Of a stretch of DNA of 64,000 nt, positions 46,092 to 54,370 are shown piece after piece. The translations under genes were made by a program, and so were the position numbers. The notes beneath the pieces are model-generated. The model ran no database searches. It worked only from the letters and a program-made list of their open reading frames with translations, and was not told the DNA's origin. The first letter of the stretch is position 1, and every line of letters begins with the position of its first letter. The stretch comes from CAZOOK01 sp964581385. GTDB lineage: Bacteria; Pseudomonadota; Gammaproteobacteria; Nevskiales; Nevskiaceae. The stretch is from the NCBI GenBank assembly GCA_964581385.1, contig CAZOOK010000008.1, positions 62,001 to 126,000 of the forward strand, in the 5' to 3' direction.

Positions 46092-47546
46092 CTAATGCTG
46101 TTGCGCTGTGCCGTTGACTGCCAAATGCAGTCCGTCTGAATTCAAGAGCCCGGCCAACGCCAACAACTGCACTTCGTTTTGCCCGAGCAAAGATTGCAGC
46201 TGCGACAAGGAAATGTCCGCCGACAACAGACTCTCGCGCGAACGCAGCAGATCCTGAATGCTGGTCAGCCCATCCCGATTGGTTCTGGTTTGTCCCTCGA
46301 CAACCTTCTGCAATGCGTCGATTTGCCTGCGGGTTAAATTCGTCTGATCGAGCAATGCGTTGTGCTGGTACCAAGCCGCCTCGAAATTACTTTGGCTGGA
46401 CAGCAATTGCGTATCCAGATCGGATTGGGCGGCGCCGGCATTCTGATGGGCTTCGCGGATTCGGGCGGTTTCAGCACCGCCGGTGAACAGTGGCATCGAC
46501 AGGGCCAAGCCGATGGACCAGTCGGTTTGTCTCTGCGACGCTGTATAAGGTCCAAAGGGCAAGGTCAGGGCAGAACTGCCGCCGTAGGCATAATGGGGCA
46601 GCGCGCGCGACGCGGCTGTCCCGAGCGACAAGGTCGGCAAGGCTTGGCCGATCGCCACGTCGATCCCACGCTGCGCGATCGCCACCCGGGAGCGCGCTGC
46701 CGCCACATCTGGATTATCGCGAGCGATAGCGCTTTCGATGTCTTCGCGGCTCGGCAGATAATGGCTCAGATCAGGCGGCTGCAAGTCGGTTTTGACCGGC
46801 GTCCCGAGGACGAGATTCAGTTGTGCCTTGGCAGTTTCCGCATCTTGCCGCGCTTGAGCCAAGGCGGAACGCGTGCTTTCCAATTGCGCCGTCACCAGGT
46901 AACGGTCAGCCTCGGTCACAAGCCTGTTACGCGCCATGTTTGTGAATCCGACCTCTAATTGTTCCAGATCGGTGATCTCCGACTGAACAATGGTCGTCCG
47001 TTTGGCAGCATCCAGCATCAGCAGAAAGGATTCCGCGACCGCCCGCAAAACTGCTTGTTCAGCACTTTTCAACCGCTCCCGGCTTTGCTTGATGGTCTGT
47101 TTGGCGATCTCAACATTCGCGTTGTCCTGCCCGCCGCGAAAAAGATTGAGAGTCGAAGACACCGACGCAGTGGGCACATTGACATTGTAGGTCGTGAGCT
47201 GGTTAAGGGTTTGTCCTTTTGCCTGGTCCGTTTCGTCCAGCTTTTGGCCCAGACGCTGGGCGCTCAAATTGGCGCTGACTTGCGGATAATACGGCGCACG
47301 GGCGATCGCCAGCCCATGCTCGCTTGCCGCCAATTGCTGGCGCGCAGAGACCACGGCGGGATTGGCCGCCAATGCTTGGGCGAAGCCTTCCTCAATGGTC
47401 AAGCCCACCGTCTGGGACACCGAATACGCCGTATGCAAACGGTCCTCGATGTTTAACGCTGCGGCCTGGGAGACCATGCAAGCAGTGGCAGCGGCCGCAG
47501 CCAGACAGCGTCGCGCCGTCCTGCACAATCCGAGTCTTGTGAGCAT
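46092..47546 (-). CDS. TolC-family outer membrane channel of the peptide export operon
   Basis: 484 residues from ATG 47546 (a longer start at 47588 exists). Signal peptide (LAAAAATACMVSQAAA), then two TolC repeats with SEHGLAIARAPYYPQVSANLSA and a second RSRVAIAQRGIDVAIGQALPTLSL-like segment. First gene of the minus-strand export operon, 26 bases before hlyD. Contrast with the RND outer channel at 57.7 kb, which is a NodT-type lipoprotein. Confidence 0.88.
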   Translation of the reverse strand: MLTRLGLCRTARRCLAAAAATACMVSQAAALNIEDRLHTAYSVSQTVGLTIEEGFAQALAANPAVVSARQQLAASEHGLAIARAPYYPQVSANLSAQRLGQKLDETDQAKGQTLNQLTTYNVNVPTASVSSTLNLFRGGQDNANVEIAKQTIKQSRERLKSAEQAVLRAVAESFLLMLDAAKRTTIVQSEITDLEQLEVGFTNMARNRLVTEADRYLVTAQLESTRSALAQARQDAETAKAQLNLVLGTPVKTDLQPPDLSHYLPSREDIESAIARDNPDVAAARSRVAIAQRGIDVAIGQALPTLSLGTAASRALPHYAYGGSSALTLPFGPYTASQRQTDWSIGLALSMPLFTGGAETARIREAHQNAGAAQSDLDTQLLSSQSNFEAAWYQHNALLDQTNLTRRQIDALQKVVEGQTRTNRDGLTSIQDLLRSRESLLSADISLSQLQSLLGQNEVQLLALAGLLNSDGLHLAVNGTAQQH

Positions 47547-47771
47547 CCCCTTCCCACCCGCGGTTTCGCAGCGATGCTGCGATATCATTAGGGGCCATAG
47601 GATACGGAATCATTTTCGTTTTGAATGCATTCCCTGCTGCCACACCCGGCCGCCCAGAAAAAAAGTCGATTTGCCACAAGAAAGAATGGTGGCAGATTTA
47701 CTGGCGCCACGCGCGCCTCCACTATTTAATCATGGCGTTTTAACGATGGTGTTGGAAGGGAGCACACAGCA

Positions 47772-49235
47772 ATGAGCAACACGGAATCGGCGAGCTGTGA
47801 TCCAAATGCGGTTTGGGCCACGGTTTGCCGTCACATCGAAGGACTCGCGATTGCTTCGACGCTTGTCGGATTGAACAGGCTCGGCGTGTTCGAACGTCTG
47901 CAAGCGGGCGAATTCCTGGAGCAGGATCATATCCTGGGATCGACAGCGTCGGGCTATGGTCGCACCGCCCTCAGGCTGCTGTACCGAATGGGATTTCTAT
48001 CGCTCGAAGTCCACAGCGAACGCAGAGCGCTCAGCTCTGCTGGACGAAGTCTTTGCCGCGCTCTGCCGGCCTATGAGGCCTTGGTGGTCGAAGCGGACGA
48101 CGGGGTGTTCGAACGACGGCTGGCGGCGGCTGAATTGCCGCCCGATCAGCTTCAGCTGGTTTCGGACCACCGCGATGGTTTTCGCCTCGGTCGCCTGCTT
48201 CTGGACATCCGCGACCGCGCGCAAGACCTTGGCTTGCCGCCGGCCCTGCCAGAACAGCTCAATCAAGAAATTTTCACTGCGTTACGACGTGCCGGCTGGG
48301 CTAATACCGACCGTGCCGGCCGGTGGCGGTTGTCGGAAGCCGGCTCGTGGGCCGTGCGGATGGCCGGCCAATACCGTCACGTGCTGTGCTATCGCCCCCT
48401 TTTGCAGCAAATCCCCGACCTTTTGGCCGGCACCGTCAGCCTTGCCGAAGCCCGCAGCGATCGGGCGGAAACCCATCTGGACCGCATTGCCGACATCCGC
48501 TTCAGCGGCGAGGTATACCGGGCCAGTTGCGGCACCACTGTTTCACAAATGGTTGCGGCCATGCCGCTGGCAGCACTTTCCCATGTGGTCGATATCGGTG
48601 CCGGTGATGGCACGATGCTGGAAGCCCTCTATCGGGATATCGCCCCGCGTGCGCCGGGCTTGGTCGCGGTCGCTGTCGAGCCCAGCCTGGAGGCTCGAGC
48701 TTTACTGAAAGACCGTTTCGCCGCCGCGGACATTCCCCATTTGGTGCTTGATGGCGATGTGGGAGACCCGACGGGTATCGCGCGGCTTCTGGAGAGCCAC
48801 GGCTTGCCCATGAGCAGTGGTTTAGCAACCATGAAATCCGTGATGCACGACCGGGCAATACGTCGCAACGAATTGGATCCACAACGCACCTCCCGATCTC
48901 AAAACTGTTTTATTGGCGCTAAAGGAAACGCGCTTCCCGCGGCGCTGGTGGAGGCTGACCTTGTGGATTGTCTTGCTGGCTGGCGTTCGGTTCTGGGTCC
49001 ACTGGGCATGTTGATGGTCGAGGCGCACACAGCTCCCATGACTCTGCCCAACCGGCCGACCCGGGGGCTGGTGGTGGCCCTGGATGCCACCCAAGGCTAT
49101 TCTCATCAATATCTGGTAGAAGCAGAGGTCCATCTGGACTGCTGCCGCGAAGCAGGCTTTCGCGTCGAGAGCCGGCCGATCGGCGAAGCCATGGGCTACC
49201 CGACCTTGACTTGTGCCTGGTTGCAGCCAGCTTAA
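47772..49235 (+). CDS. Class I SAM-dependent methyltransferase of the RiPP cluster
   Basis: 487 residues, ATG with GGAAGGGAG just upstream. A long N-terminal winged-helix/dimerisation-like region (to about 260) precedes a Rossmann methyltransferase domain with motif I HVVDIGAGDGTMLEAL around residue 274, then VAVEPSLEAR, and later GPLGMLMVEAHTAP. The large two-part architecture resembles O-methyltransferases of natural-product pathways, including AprA-related enzymes, but the exact subgroup is not certain. Probable target: hydroxyl or N-terminus of the core peptide, or a carboxylate. First of a plus-strand group of three, divergent from the export operon. Confidence 0.82.
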   Translation: MSNTESASCDPNAVWATVCRHIEGLAIASTLVGLNRLGVFERLQAGEFLEQDHILGSTASGYGRTALRLLYRMGFLSLEVHSERRALSSAGRSLCRALPAYEALVVEADDGVFERRLAAAELPPDQLQLVSDHRDGFRLGRLLLDIRDRAQDLGLPPALPEQLNQEIFTALRRAGWANTDRAGRWRLSEAGSWAVRMAGQYRHVLCYRPLLQQIPDLLAGTVSLAEARSDRAETHLDRIADIRFSGEVYRASCGTTVSQMVAAMPLAALSHVVDIGAGDGTMLEALYRDIAPRAPGLVAVAVEPSLEARALLKDRFAAADIPHLVLDGDVGDPTGIARLLESHGLPMSSGLATMKSVMHDRAIRRNELDPQRTSRSQNCFIGAKGNALPAALVEADLVDCLAGWRSVLGPLGMLMVEAHTAPMTLPNRPTRGLVVALDATQGYSHQYLVEAEVHLDCCREAGFRVESRPIGEAMGYPTLTCAWLQPA

Positions 49236-49259
49236 TTTGATGTCGAAAGGAGAACTTTC

Positions 49260-49475
49260 ATGGACAAAGTGTGGTTCCGTAAAAAGCGGATCGGTTTCGG
49301 TCTTCGCCCTTCCGGGGTCATCGGCTGGGGAGTCACCGCCGTTGCGGTTCTCGCTCTGGTGGTGGATCGCTATCTCTACCACGCCGCGGTGATCCAATCC
49401 CGGTCACTGTTTCTGCTTGCCGCCGCCGGTGTCGTCGTTGTTTTCGTGACGCTCGTATTCACCCATAAAGAATAG
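49260..49475 (+). CDS. Small two-helix membrane protein
   Basis: 71 residues with a strong AAGGAG before the ATG. A basic N terminus (FRKKRIGFGLRP) is followed by two hydrophobic helices (VIGWGVTAVAVLALVVDRYL and FLLAAAGVVVVFVTLVF). No family recognised. Between the methyltransferase (24 bases) and the MetX-like gene (20 bases to its ATG), so it belongs to the same transcript. It could be an immunity protein or a scaffold for membrane-localised modification. Confidence 0.6.
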   Translation: MDKVWFRKKRIGFGLRPSGVIGWGVTAVAVLALVVDRYLYHAAVIQSRSLFLLAAAGVVVVFVTLVFTHKE

Positions 49476-49495
49476 GATATCCGTCGTTGAACAGG

Positions 49496-50593
49496 ATGTC
49501 CGTCGTTTCGCCCCCAAGCATCGTTTCCTTTACCGAACCGCTTCATCTCGCTTGCGGCCAAGTGCTTTCGGATTGGAATCTGGCCTACGAGAGCTGGGGA
49601 ACGCTGGATGAAGACGGCACCAATGCAATCCTGGTCTGCCACGCCCTGACCTCGGATTGTCACGTGACCTCCGCGGGCATGCCGGGCGTGGCGTCGGGCT
49701 GGTGGGAAGAGATGGTCGGACCTGGCAAAACGATCGATACCAACCGCTTCTTCGTACTGTGCATCAATGCGCTCGGCGGCAGCCATGGCTCCAGTGGACC
49801 CGCCACGCCGCAGCCCGGCGGCACTCAATCTTATGGCATGCGCTTTCCGTTCGTGACCGTCGACGACATGGTCCGGGCACAAAAGCGACTGCTCGATCGG
49901 ATGGGGATCCACCGGCTCCAGTTGGTCATCGGCGGCTGCCTCGGTGGCATGCAGGCGCTGGCCTGGGGACTCCACTATCCAACCATGGTGAATGCTGTCG
50001 TCGCCCTCAGCGCAAGGCTCGCAAGCTCATCCTCAACACTGGCCTTATGGAGTGCGGTGCGGCGGGCGATCCGCCTTGATCCACAATGGCGGGATGGCGA
50101 CTATTACGACGGACCGATACCGCATCAGGGATTGGGCCTTGCGACCGTCATCGGATTGCTGCATTGGATGGATGGGCAAACCTTGGAAGCGCGCTATGGC
50201 CGTCGCCGACGTGGCGACGGCCCAGGCACGCTGGATTCCGATTTCGAAATCGAACATATGTTCGATGGCGTGGTCGCGAGGGCCGGCGGTAAGATCGATC
50301 CCAACAGCATGATCTATCTCACGCGCGCGATCGATTATTTCGACCTCAGCGAGGCCATCATCGGCGCCATATCAACAGGGCAGCAATTGCCGCCGCACTT
50401 GATCGTGAACTATCACCGGGATCTCCGCTATCCACCCGAAGAAGGCGAAAAGCTCGCCGCCGCACTAAGCGCTGCCGGAGCCCGGGCAAGCACCTTGACC
50501 ATGGATTGCGCCATCGCGCATGGCGGCTTCCTGATCGAGCAAGCGGCAATCACTGTTCCAGTAAGGGACTTTATGCGGTCTCTGGTCCAGTAG
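49496..50593 (+). CDS. MetX-family (homoserine O-acetyltransferase-like) protein with Cys nucleophile
   Basis: 365 residues from ATG 49496 (TTG 49487 is also possible). It has the full MetX fold pattern (LAYESWGTLD, NALGGSHGSSGP, GMRFPFVTVDDMVRAQKRLL, YPPEEGEKLAAAL) but the elbow is GGCLGGMQ: the serine is Cys148 (codon TGC at 49937). Asp309 and His342 (AHGGFLIEQ) would complete a Cys-Asp-His triad. Ordinary methionine synthesis is not expected in a RiPP cluster; by context it is an acyltransferase, hydrolase or transpeptidase-like enzyme acting on the peptide. An alternative is a MetX paralog with a changed acyl donor. Confidence 0.85.
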   Translation: MSVVSPPSIVSFTEPLHLACGQVLSDWNLAYESWGTLDEDGTNAILVCHALTSDCHVTSAGMPGVASGWWEEMVGPGKTIDTNRFFVLCINALGGSHGSSGPATPQPGGTQSYGMRFPFVTVDDMVRAQKRLLDRMGIHRLQLVIGGCLGGMQALAWGLHYPTMVNAVVALSARLASSSSTLALWSAVRRAIRLDPQWRDGDYYDGPIPHQGLGLATVIGLLHWMDGQTLEARYGRRRRGDGPGTLDSDFEIEHMFDGVVARAGGKIDPNSMIYLTRAIDYFDLSEAIIGAISTGQQLPPHLIVNYHRDLRYPPEEGEKLAAALSAAGARASTLTMDCAIAHGGFLIEQAAITVPVRDFMRSLVQ

Positions 50594-50619
50594 TGACTCT
50601 TCCAATCAGCTGCTTTTCA

Positions 50620-51150
50620 TCAAACAAACAGCCAAGCGGGTAACGCATCGAGCGACAGCGGCGCAGTGGCATCGCGCTTGAAATCGAGAAGCAGCACCAC
50701 CCGTGTCCGCTCGCCTCGATTCCATGCTTCATGTTCGGTGGTGTCGTCGAAGACGAAAGCCTTGCCGGCCTCCCAACTGCGCGTTTCTGTACCGACGCGT
50801 AGGGCGCAATCCGCCGCCGGTACAAGGCCTAAATGAGTTCTCAACACAGATCCCGTATATCCGCGATGAGGTTTTATATGGGTCCCCGGTTCCAGAGCGG
50901 AAAAGCCCGCGGTGATCATGCCCGGAATGGACTCGACACATTCGGCGGTAATCGGACAGCGTACACAGCTCTCGACGATTTTCTGACCAAAGGCATAGAG
51001 CCCGAACACCGACCAGGAGCCGGCGTAGATGTCTCGTTCAGGCCATTGCGAGAACCATTGCGGTGCCAACTGCTCCAACTCGCTGCGAATGTCACGCCAG
51101 CGCGCTTCCAGAAGACCGATGGCCGGAAAATCCTCAGTCCGTTGAAACAT
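50620..51150 (-). CDS. Aspartyl/asparaginyl beta-hydroxylase-family 2OG-Fe(II) oxygenase
   Basis: 176 residues, close to the single-domain size of the family. Iron ligands are His95 (PHRGYTG) and His140 (TEHEAWN); the facial carboxylate is absent as in mammalian AspH. Arg150 (TRVVLLLD) should bind 2-oxoglutarate, Arg104 and HLGL are also conserved. Neither precursor core has Asp or Asn, so the target is probably another residue or the leader is not the substrate. Last gene of the minus-strand group P2-P1-radical SAM-GNAT-hydroxylase; it converges on metX-like with 26 bases between. Confidence 0.88.
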   Translation of the reverse strand: MFQRTEDFPAIGLLEARWRDIRSELEQLAPQWFSQWPERDIYAGSWSVFGLYAFGQKIVESCVRCPITAECVESIPGMITAGFSALEPGTHIKPHRGYTGSVLRTHLGLVPAADCALRVGTETRSWEAGKAFVFDDTTEHEAWNRGERTRVVLLLDFKRDATAPLSLDALPAWLFV

Positions 51151-51168
51151 GGGTGTCTTTTGGAAAGT

Positions 51169-52074
51169 TCATTCGCTTTCTAGAGCAAGCCCAAACGTCG
51201 CTGTCACCCGTAGGCTGTCGAGAAACGGTCGCAGCCGCGTGGTAATGAAGCGTACCTGGTTGGGATGGGCCACCGGCACGCCCCAGATCAACCGGGGAAT
51301 ACCCATATCCCGTTGCGCCGTCAGTGCATGCTTCCATAGTTGGAACACTGCCGCCATCGACCATTTGCCCGGCAATACAGCGGAACAAGTCCAGCGCATG
51401 GTTGCTTCGTCAAACCGTTCCGGCAGATGCCAGCCGATAGGCTCGCCGCCGCGCAGCATCACGAAACTGAAATCGGGCACAGCGCGTCCCTCATAAATGA
51501 AGGGATCGATGTCGCCGCGGATTGGCGCTGGCAATTCTTTTATAGCGTCGCTGATACGCTGGCGCAACGGAGCATCGACCACGGCCCACGGCAGTACCTC
51601 ATAGCCTTCGCGCGAAGCGGCGATGTCTTTGAACAGCGACGGCAGGCCGAACATCTTGTCGACAGTCGTACTGGCACTGATCTGCCGCACGAACGGACCC
51701 GTCCAGCCACAACGTCGGAGAAGGTTCACTGTCACCTTATCGCCGGCGTCGAAGGTGGGGTGGAACACCGCACGGCGTCGGCCCGACGCGGCGAAAAGAG
51801 ACATGAGCAGCCGCAACATTTTCTCGCGGGTTTCACCTTCCGGTCCGTCCGACTGTGCGGCGAGACCGACTACCTCATACCACTCATGCTTCTCGCGATC
51901 AGCAACACCGAAGGCAAGCCCTGCTGGAACTCCGTCGGCTTCCGCTCCAACATAGCGAAACTCACGATCACCCGGCGCCCCCAGATATTGCCAATAGGTG
52001 GGATAGGTCATGTCAGCGAAGCGGAGCGACTCTTCGTTACTGAGTTGCCGGATGCTCACGCTCAGGGCATCTAA
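51169..52074 (-). CDS. GNAT-like protein, probably two acyltransferase-fold domains
   Basis: 301 residues from ATG 52074 (MLDALSVSIRQL); frames from 52119 or 52128 are longer but unsupported. The N-terminal half starts IRQLSNEESLRF like a GNAT and has TREKMLRLLMSLFAASGRR; the second half (from about 180) has WSMAAVFQLWKHAL and GWHLPERFD. The normal Q/RxxGxG/A acetyl-CoA loop is not obvious, so the assignment is moderate. GNAT maturases acylating Lys or Orn are known in other RiPP families. Placed between the epimerase and the hydroxylase. Confidence 0.6.
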   Translation of the reverse strand, partial: LDALSVSIRQLSNEESLRFADMTYPTYWQYLGAPGDREFRYVGAEADGVPAGLAFGVADREKHEWYEVVGLAAQSDGPEGETREKMLRLLMSLFAASGRRRAVFHPTFDAGDKVTVNLLRRCGWTGPFVRQISASTTVDKMFGLPSLFKDIAASREGYEVLPWAVVDAPLRQRISDAIKELPAPIRGDIDPFIYEGRAVPDFSFVMLRGGEPIGWHLPERFDEATMRWTCSAVLPGKWSMAAVFQLWKHALTAQRDMGIPRLIWGVPVAHPNQVRFITTRLRPFLDSLRVTATFGLALESE

Positions 52075-52200
52075 CATAATGAGGCTCTGAGTTGCAGCTT
52101 GCCCATATCGAACAACCATGCTTCGCACAGCGAGACTTGCATGGCAGCATTTTGGGCAGCAACGCGGGAAGCCCTCATTCTGGTCGGCGCTCTAAAGATA

Positions 52201-53673
52201 TTATGCGGGCATAAATTCTAAGGGCACGACCGAAGCAGCCGCTTTGGCTCCGCGGATCCCCGGATGTTTAGGATCTTCGTTGAGAAGTCCGGTCGTGAAC
52301 ATCCACTCCAGCGTTTCTGCCAGCTCGAATACATCCGCTCCTTCGCGCAGCAAGATGTCGTAGGCCTGCTCGAAGGTATAGTTCCCAGCCTCCAGAATGT
52401 CAGCCAGGCGCGGCGCGAAATCGGCGGCGACGGTATGGGTCACCCGCTTATCACGAATGGTGAATGTTTCGTCGACCCGCTCCAGAACAAGATCGCGACG
52501 CAGTGCCATGATGCCATCGGTGCCAGCTTCGATAATCATGCATTGTTCCAGTTCGCGGAGCGCCGCGGCGAAGCTGGCGGCGTCATGGAAACGGCGCTCG
52601 GACATGATGTGATAGCCGTTAGGAGTTTCCGCGGTTGAGCGACACGGCGTGACGAGCTGGATCAATCCGAGCGGTAGTTTGACCAGGAAGCCGGTGACAC
52701 AGGCGATGGTGGTGTGGTCCTCAGTCAGTTCCTTGCCTTTGGCATCCACACGCTGACGGGCGCGGCCGGAGATCGATTTTTGAACCGTCGCATCGCGGTT
52801 CTGCAATACCAACTCGATCCCCATCAATTCGTCGGCGGTAAAGGTCTCGTGAATGCGATTAAGGATCTTTTTGTTGAGCACCGAAAACCGGTTGATGGTG
52901 GTCCGGTGTTTCTTATTCAGCGCCATGATGCGTCGGGTCAGCTCCACATCCCGCAACGGTATCGCGGTAGTGGTCTGCGGCAGCACGCCGGTGGCGTCGT
53001 AGAAATCCTCGATGAAGTTCGGATAATCAGGATTGTCGCTGGGATCGGTCGCCCAATAGCAAAAACCGGTGGCCGCCGCGGGCCCGAAAAACGCCACGGT
53101 CTCCTTGAGGATGGCGCGCCACAGCTCCTGGTTGGGCTCGTAGGGCCAATGTCCCTTGAATTTGTCGGCCGAGATCCCGCAGAACCAGCATCCGACCGAG
53201 CAGCCGTCGGACAATTCAAAAGCCACCACTGGATGGACGATGGCCGCCGCCGAAAGGCCAAGCTCGCTCTCGCATCGGGCCATCTGGCGCTTGCGCCACG
53301 CGTCGAAACGCGGCCGCGTCCCGTTACTCTCGCCGACCCCGCGCATGGCGTTGCGATAAGCCATCATCTGGTTGAGATAGCGATCCCAGATCACCGCCAA
53401 CGGATAGTCGGCAAGACCGGGCGTCCCGCGCAGATGCGCCAGACATTCGCGATAAACCGGCTGCAGCTGCGCCGGATCGATTTCGATGCCGTAGGCGGCG
53501 CGAATCCCGTCAAGAGATTCATTCGCTTGAAATGTGGCCTCGAGGCGGTCGCGCAGTTCAGCGTCGCCAGCCCACATCTCGAGGAAACGTTTGATACGAG
53601 CCAATTGGCGCAATTCGGCATCATCACGGCTATCGAAAATCCGCCGGTACACAGACGCAGCTGCAGAAGTCAT
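52201..53673 (-). CDS. Radical SAM RiPP epimerase, PoyD/OspD type
   Basis: 490 residues, ATG preceded by AAGGAG. The iron-sulfur motif is CSVGCWFC (Cys158, Cys162, Cys165), a CX3CX2C cluster; the following TGFCYWATDPSDNPDY and TTTAIPLRD are the marks of the PoyD branch, which inverts L residues to D in peptide cores by hydrogen abstraction at the alpha carbon. A catalytic Cys that returns the hydrogen is expected; Cys325 (IACVTGF) and Cys344 (VTPCRST) are candidates. Next to the two precursors (79 bases downstream of precursor 1). Identity of the branch is from memory of family motifs, not a search. Confidence 0.85.
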   Translation of the reverse strand: MTSAAASVYRRIFDSRDDAELRQLARIKRFLEMWAGDAELRDRLEATFQANESLDGIRAAYGIEIDPAQLQPVYRECLAHLRGTPGLADYPLAVIWDRYLNQMMAYRNAMRGVGESNGTRPRFDAWRKRQMARCESELGLSAAAIVHPVVAFELSDGCSVGCWFCGISADKFKGHWPYEPNQELWRAILKETVAFFGPAAATGFCYWATDPSDNPDYPNFIEDFYDATGVLPQTTTAIPLRDVELTRRIMALNKKHRTTINRFSVLNKKILNRIHETFTADELMGIELVLQNRDATVQKSISGRARQRVDAKGKELTEDHTTIACVTGFLVKLPLGLIQLVTPCRSTAETPNGYHIMSERRFHDAASFAAALRELEQCMIIEAGTDGIMALRRDLVLERVDETFTIRDKRVTHTVAADFAPRLADILEAGNYTFEQAYDILLREGADVFELAETLEWMFTTGLLNEDPKHPGIRGAKAAASVVPLEFMPA

Positions 53674-53752
53674 GCCTTGCTCCTTACGGTTAAACAGATG
53701 GCATTCAGCCCGGGCGGAAGGCCATCGATTTTCCGAGTTGACCGTGAATCCC

Positions 53753-54061
53753 TCAGGCCGCGGCTGCGAGCACGATGCCCCAGCCGGTGATCACCCCGTG
53801 CACGACACTGACGGTGATGGTGGAAGTGGTGCCGCCCTTCCCCTTGCCGGCCGCGATACTGCCGAGCTGATCATCACTCAAGTGCCCCTGAGCACGGCTC
53901 GCGAGATAGGCCTGAGCGTCGTCAACCGTCACGTCATAGCCCTTCGCATTGGCAATGGAAATGACCCCGGAAAGTCCACTAGCCGTATTTTTTATTTCCT
54001 GGAACCAATCTGGATTTATTTTGAGGTCGGCGACAAAACGCTCCGCGTCTTCTTTACTCAT
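53753..54061 (-). CDS. RiPP precursor peptide 1 with Nif11-type leader
   Basis: 102 residues from ATG 54061, with AAGGTGG upstream; the longer frame at 54106 adds 15 residues not shared with precursor 2. Leader about 1-76 (SKEDAERFVADL, GYDVTVDDAQAYLASRAQG, LSDDQLGSIAAGKGKG) in the Nif11-like fold; core from about residue 77 is TTSTITVSVVHG then VITGWGIVLAAAA, with no Asp, Asn, Cys or Tyr, and single His88 and Trp94. Thirteen of 26 core residues are Val, Ile or Thr. Likely cut near the Gly-Lys motif by the C39 domain. Lies second after precursor 2 in the transcript. Confidence 0.88.
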   Translation of the reverse strand: MSKEDAERFVADLKINPDWFQEIKNTASGLSGVISIANAKGYDVTVDDAQAYLASRAQGHLSDDQLGSIAAGKGKGGTTSTITVSVVHGVITGWGIVLAAAA

Positions 54062-54370
54062 GGATCCACCTTTCCTTAGTTTCTTTAACAACCCATTTTC
54101 CCGCACTGCATCAGGCGATCAAGCCGCAACGCCGCCGCCAGTGCGATCGTCTTCGATGCCGCAAGCATGTTGAGAGAGATTCATTGGCCCCAACAGATGC
54201 CGCCTCAAGGCGGTCGCGTCGTTTGGCGTTGCTGCGCTGCGACTAAGGCCATCAAAAATCCGGCCGGTAGTGGACACAGCAACAGAAATCACTAACCCTC
54301 GCTCCTTGCGGTGCCACGCATGGCGCCACAACCCAGGAAGGCGATGCACCGCCTTCCTGGACTGATCGCG
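54062..54370 (-). other. Gap between the two precursor genes
   Basis: 309 bases containing the hairpin at 54333-54360 and the ribosome binding site of precursor 1. I searched its frames for a third leader copy and saw none. No other gene seen. Confidence 0.5.
54333..54360 (-). terminator. Perfect hairpin directly after precursor 2 (attenuator or transcript-processing site)
   Basis: CCAGGAAGGCG pairs over 11 bases with its perfect complement (54333-54343 with 54350-54360) around a six-base loop, starting 10 bases after the precursor 2 stop codon. In the minus direction no run of T follows, so full termination is unlikely; partial read-through would make precursor 2 more abundant than downstream enzymes. 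Confidence 0.6.

Noticed and set aside
49496..50593. Ordinary metX for methionine synthesis
   Set aside because: The nucleophile is Cys instead of Ser, no metW or other methionine gene is near, and the gene lies in a peptide-modification group.
54119..54349. A third precursor in the gap between the two precursor genes
   Set aside because: The 76-codon minus-strand frame has no Nif11 leader motif and no ribosome binding site; it overlaps the hairpin region.
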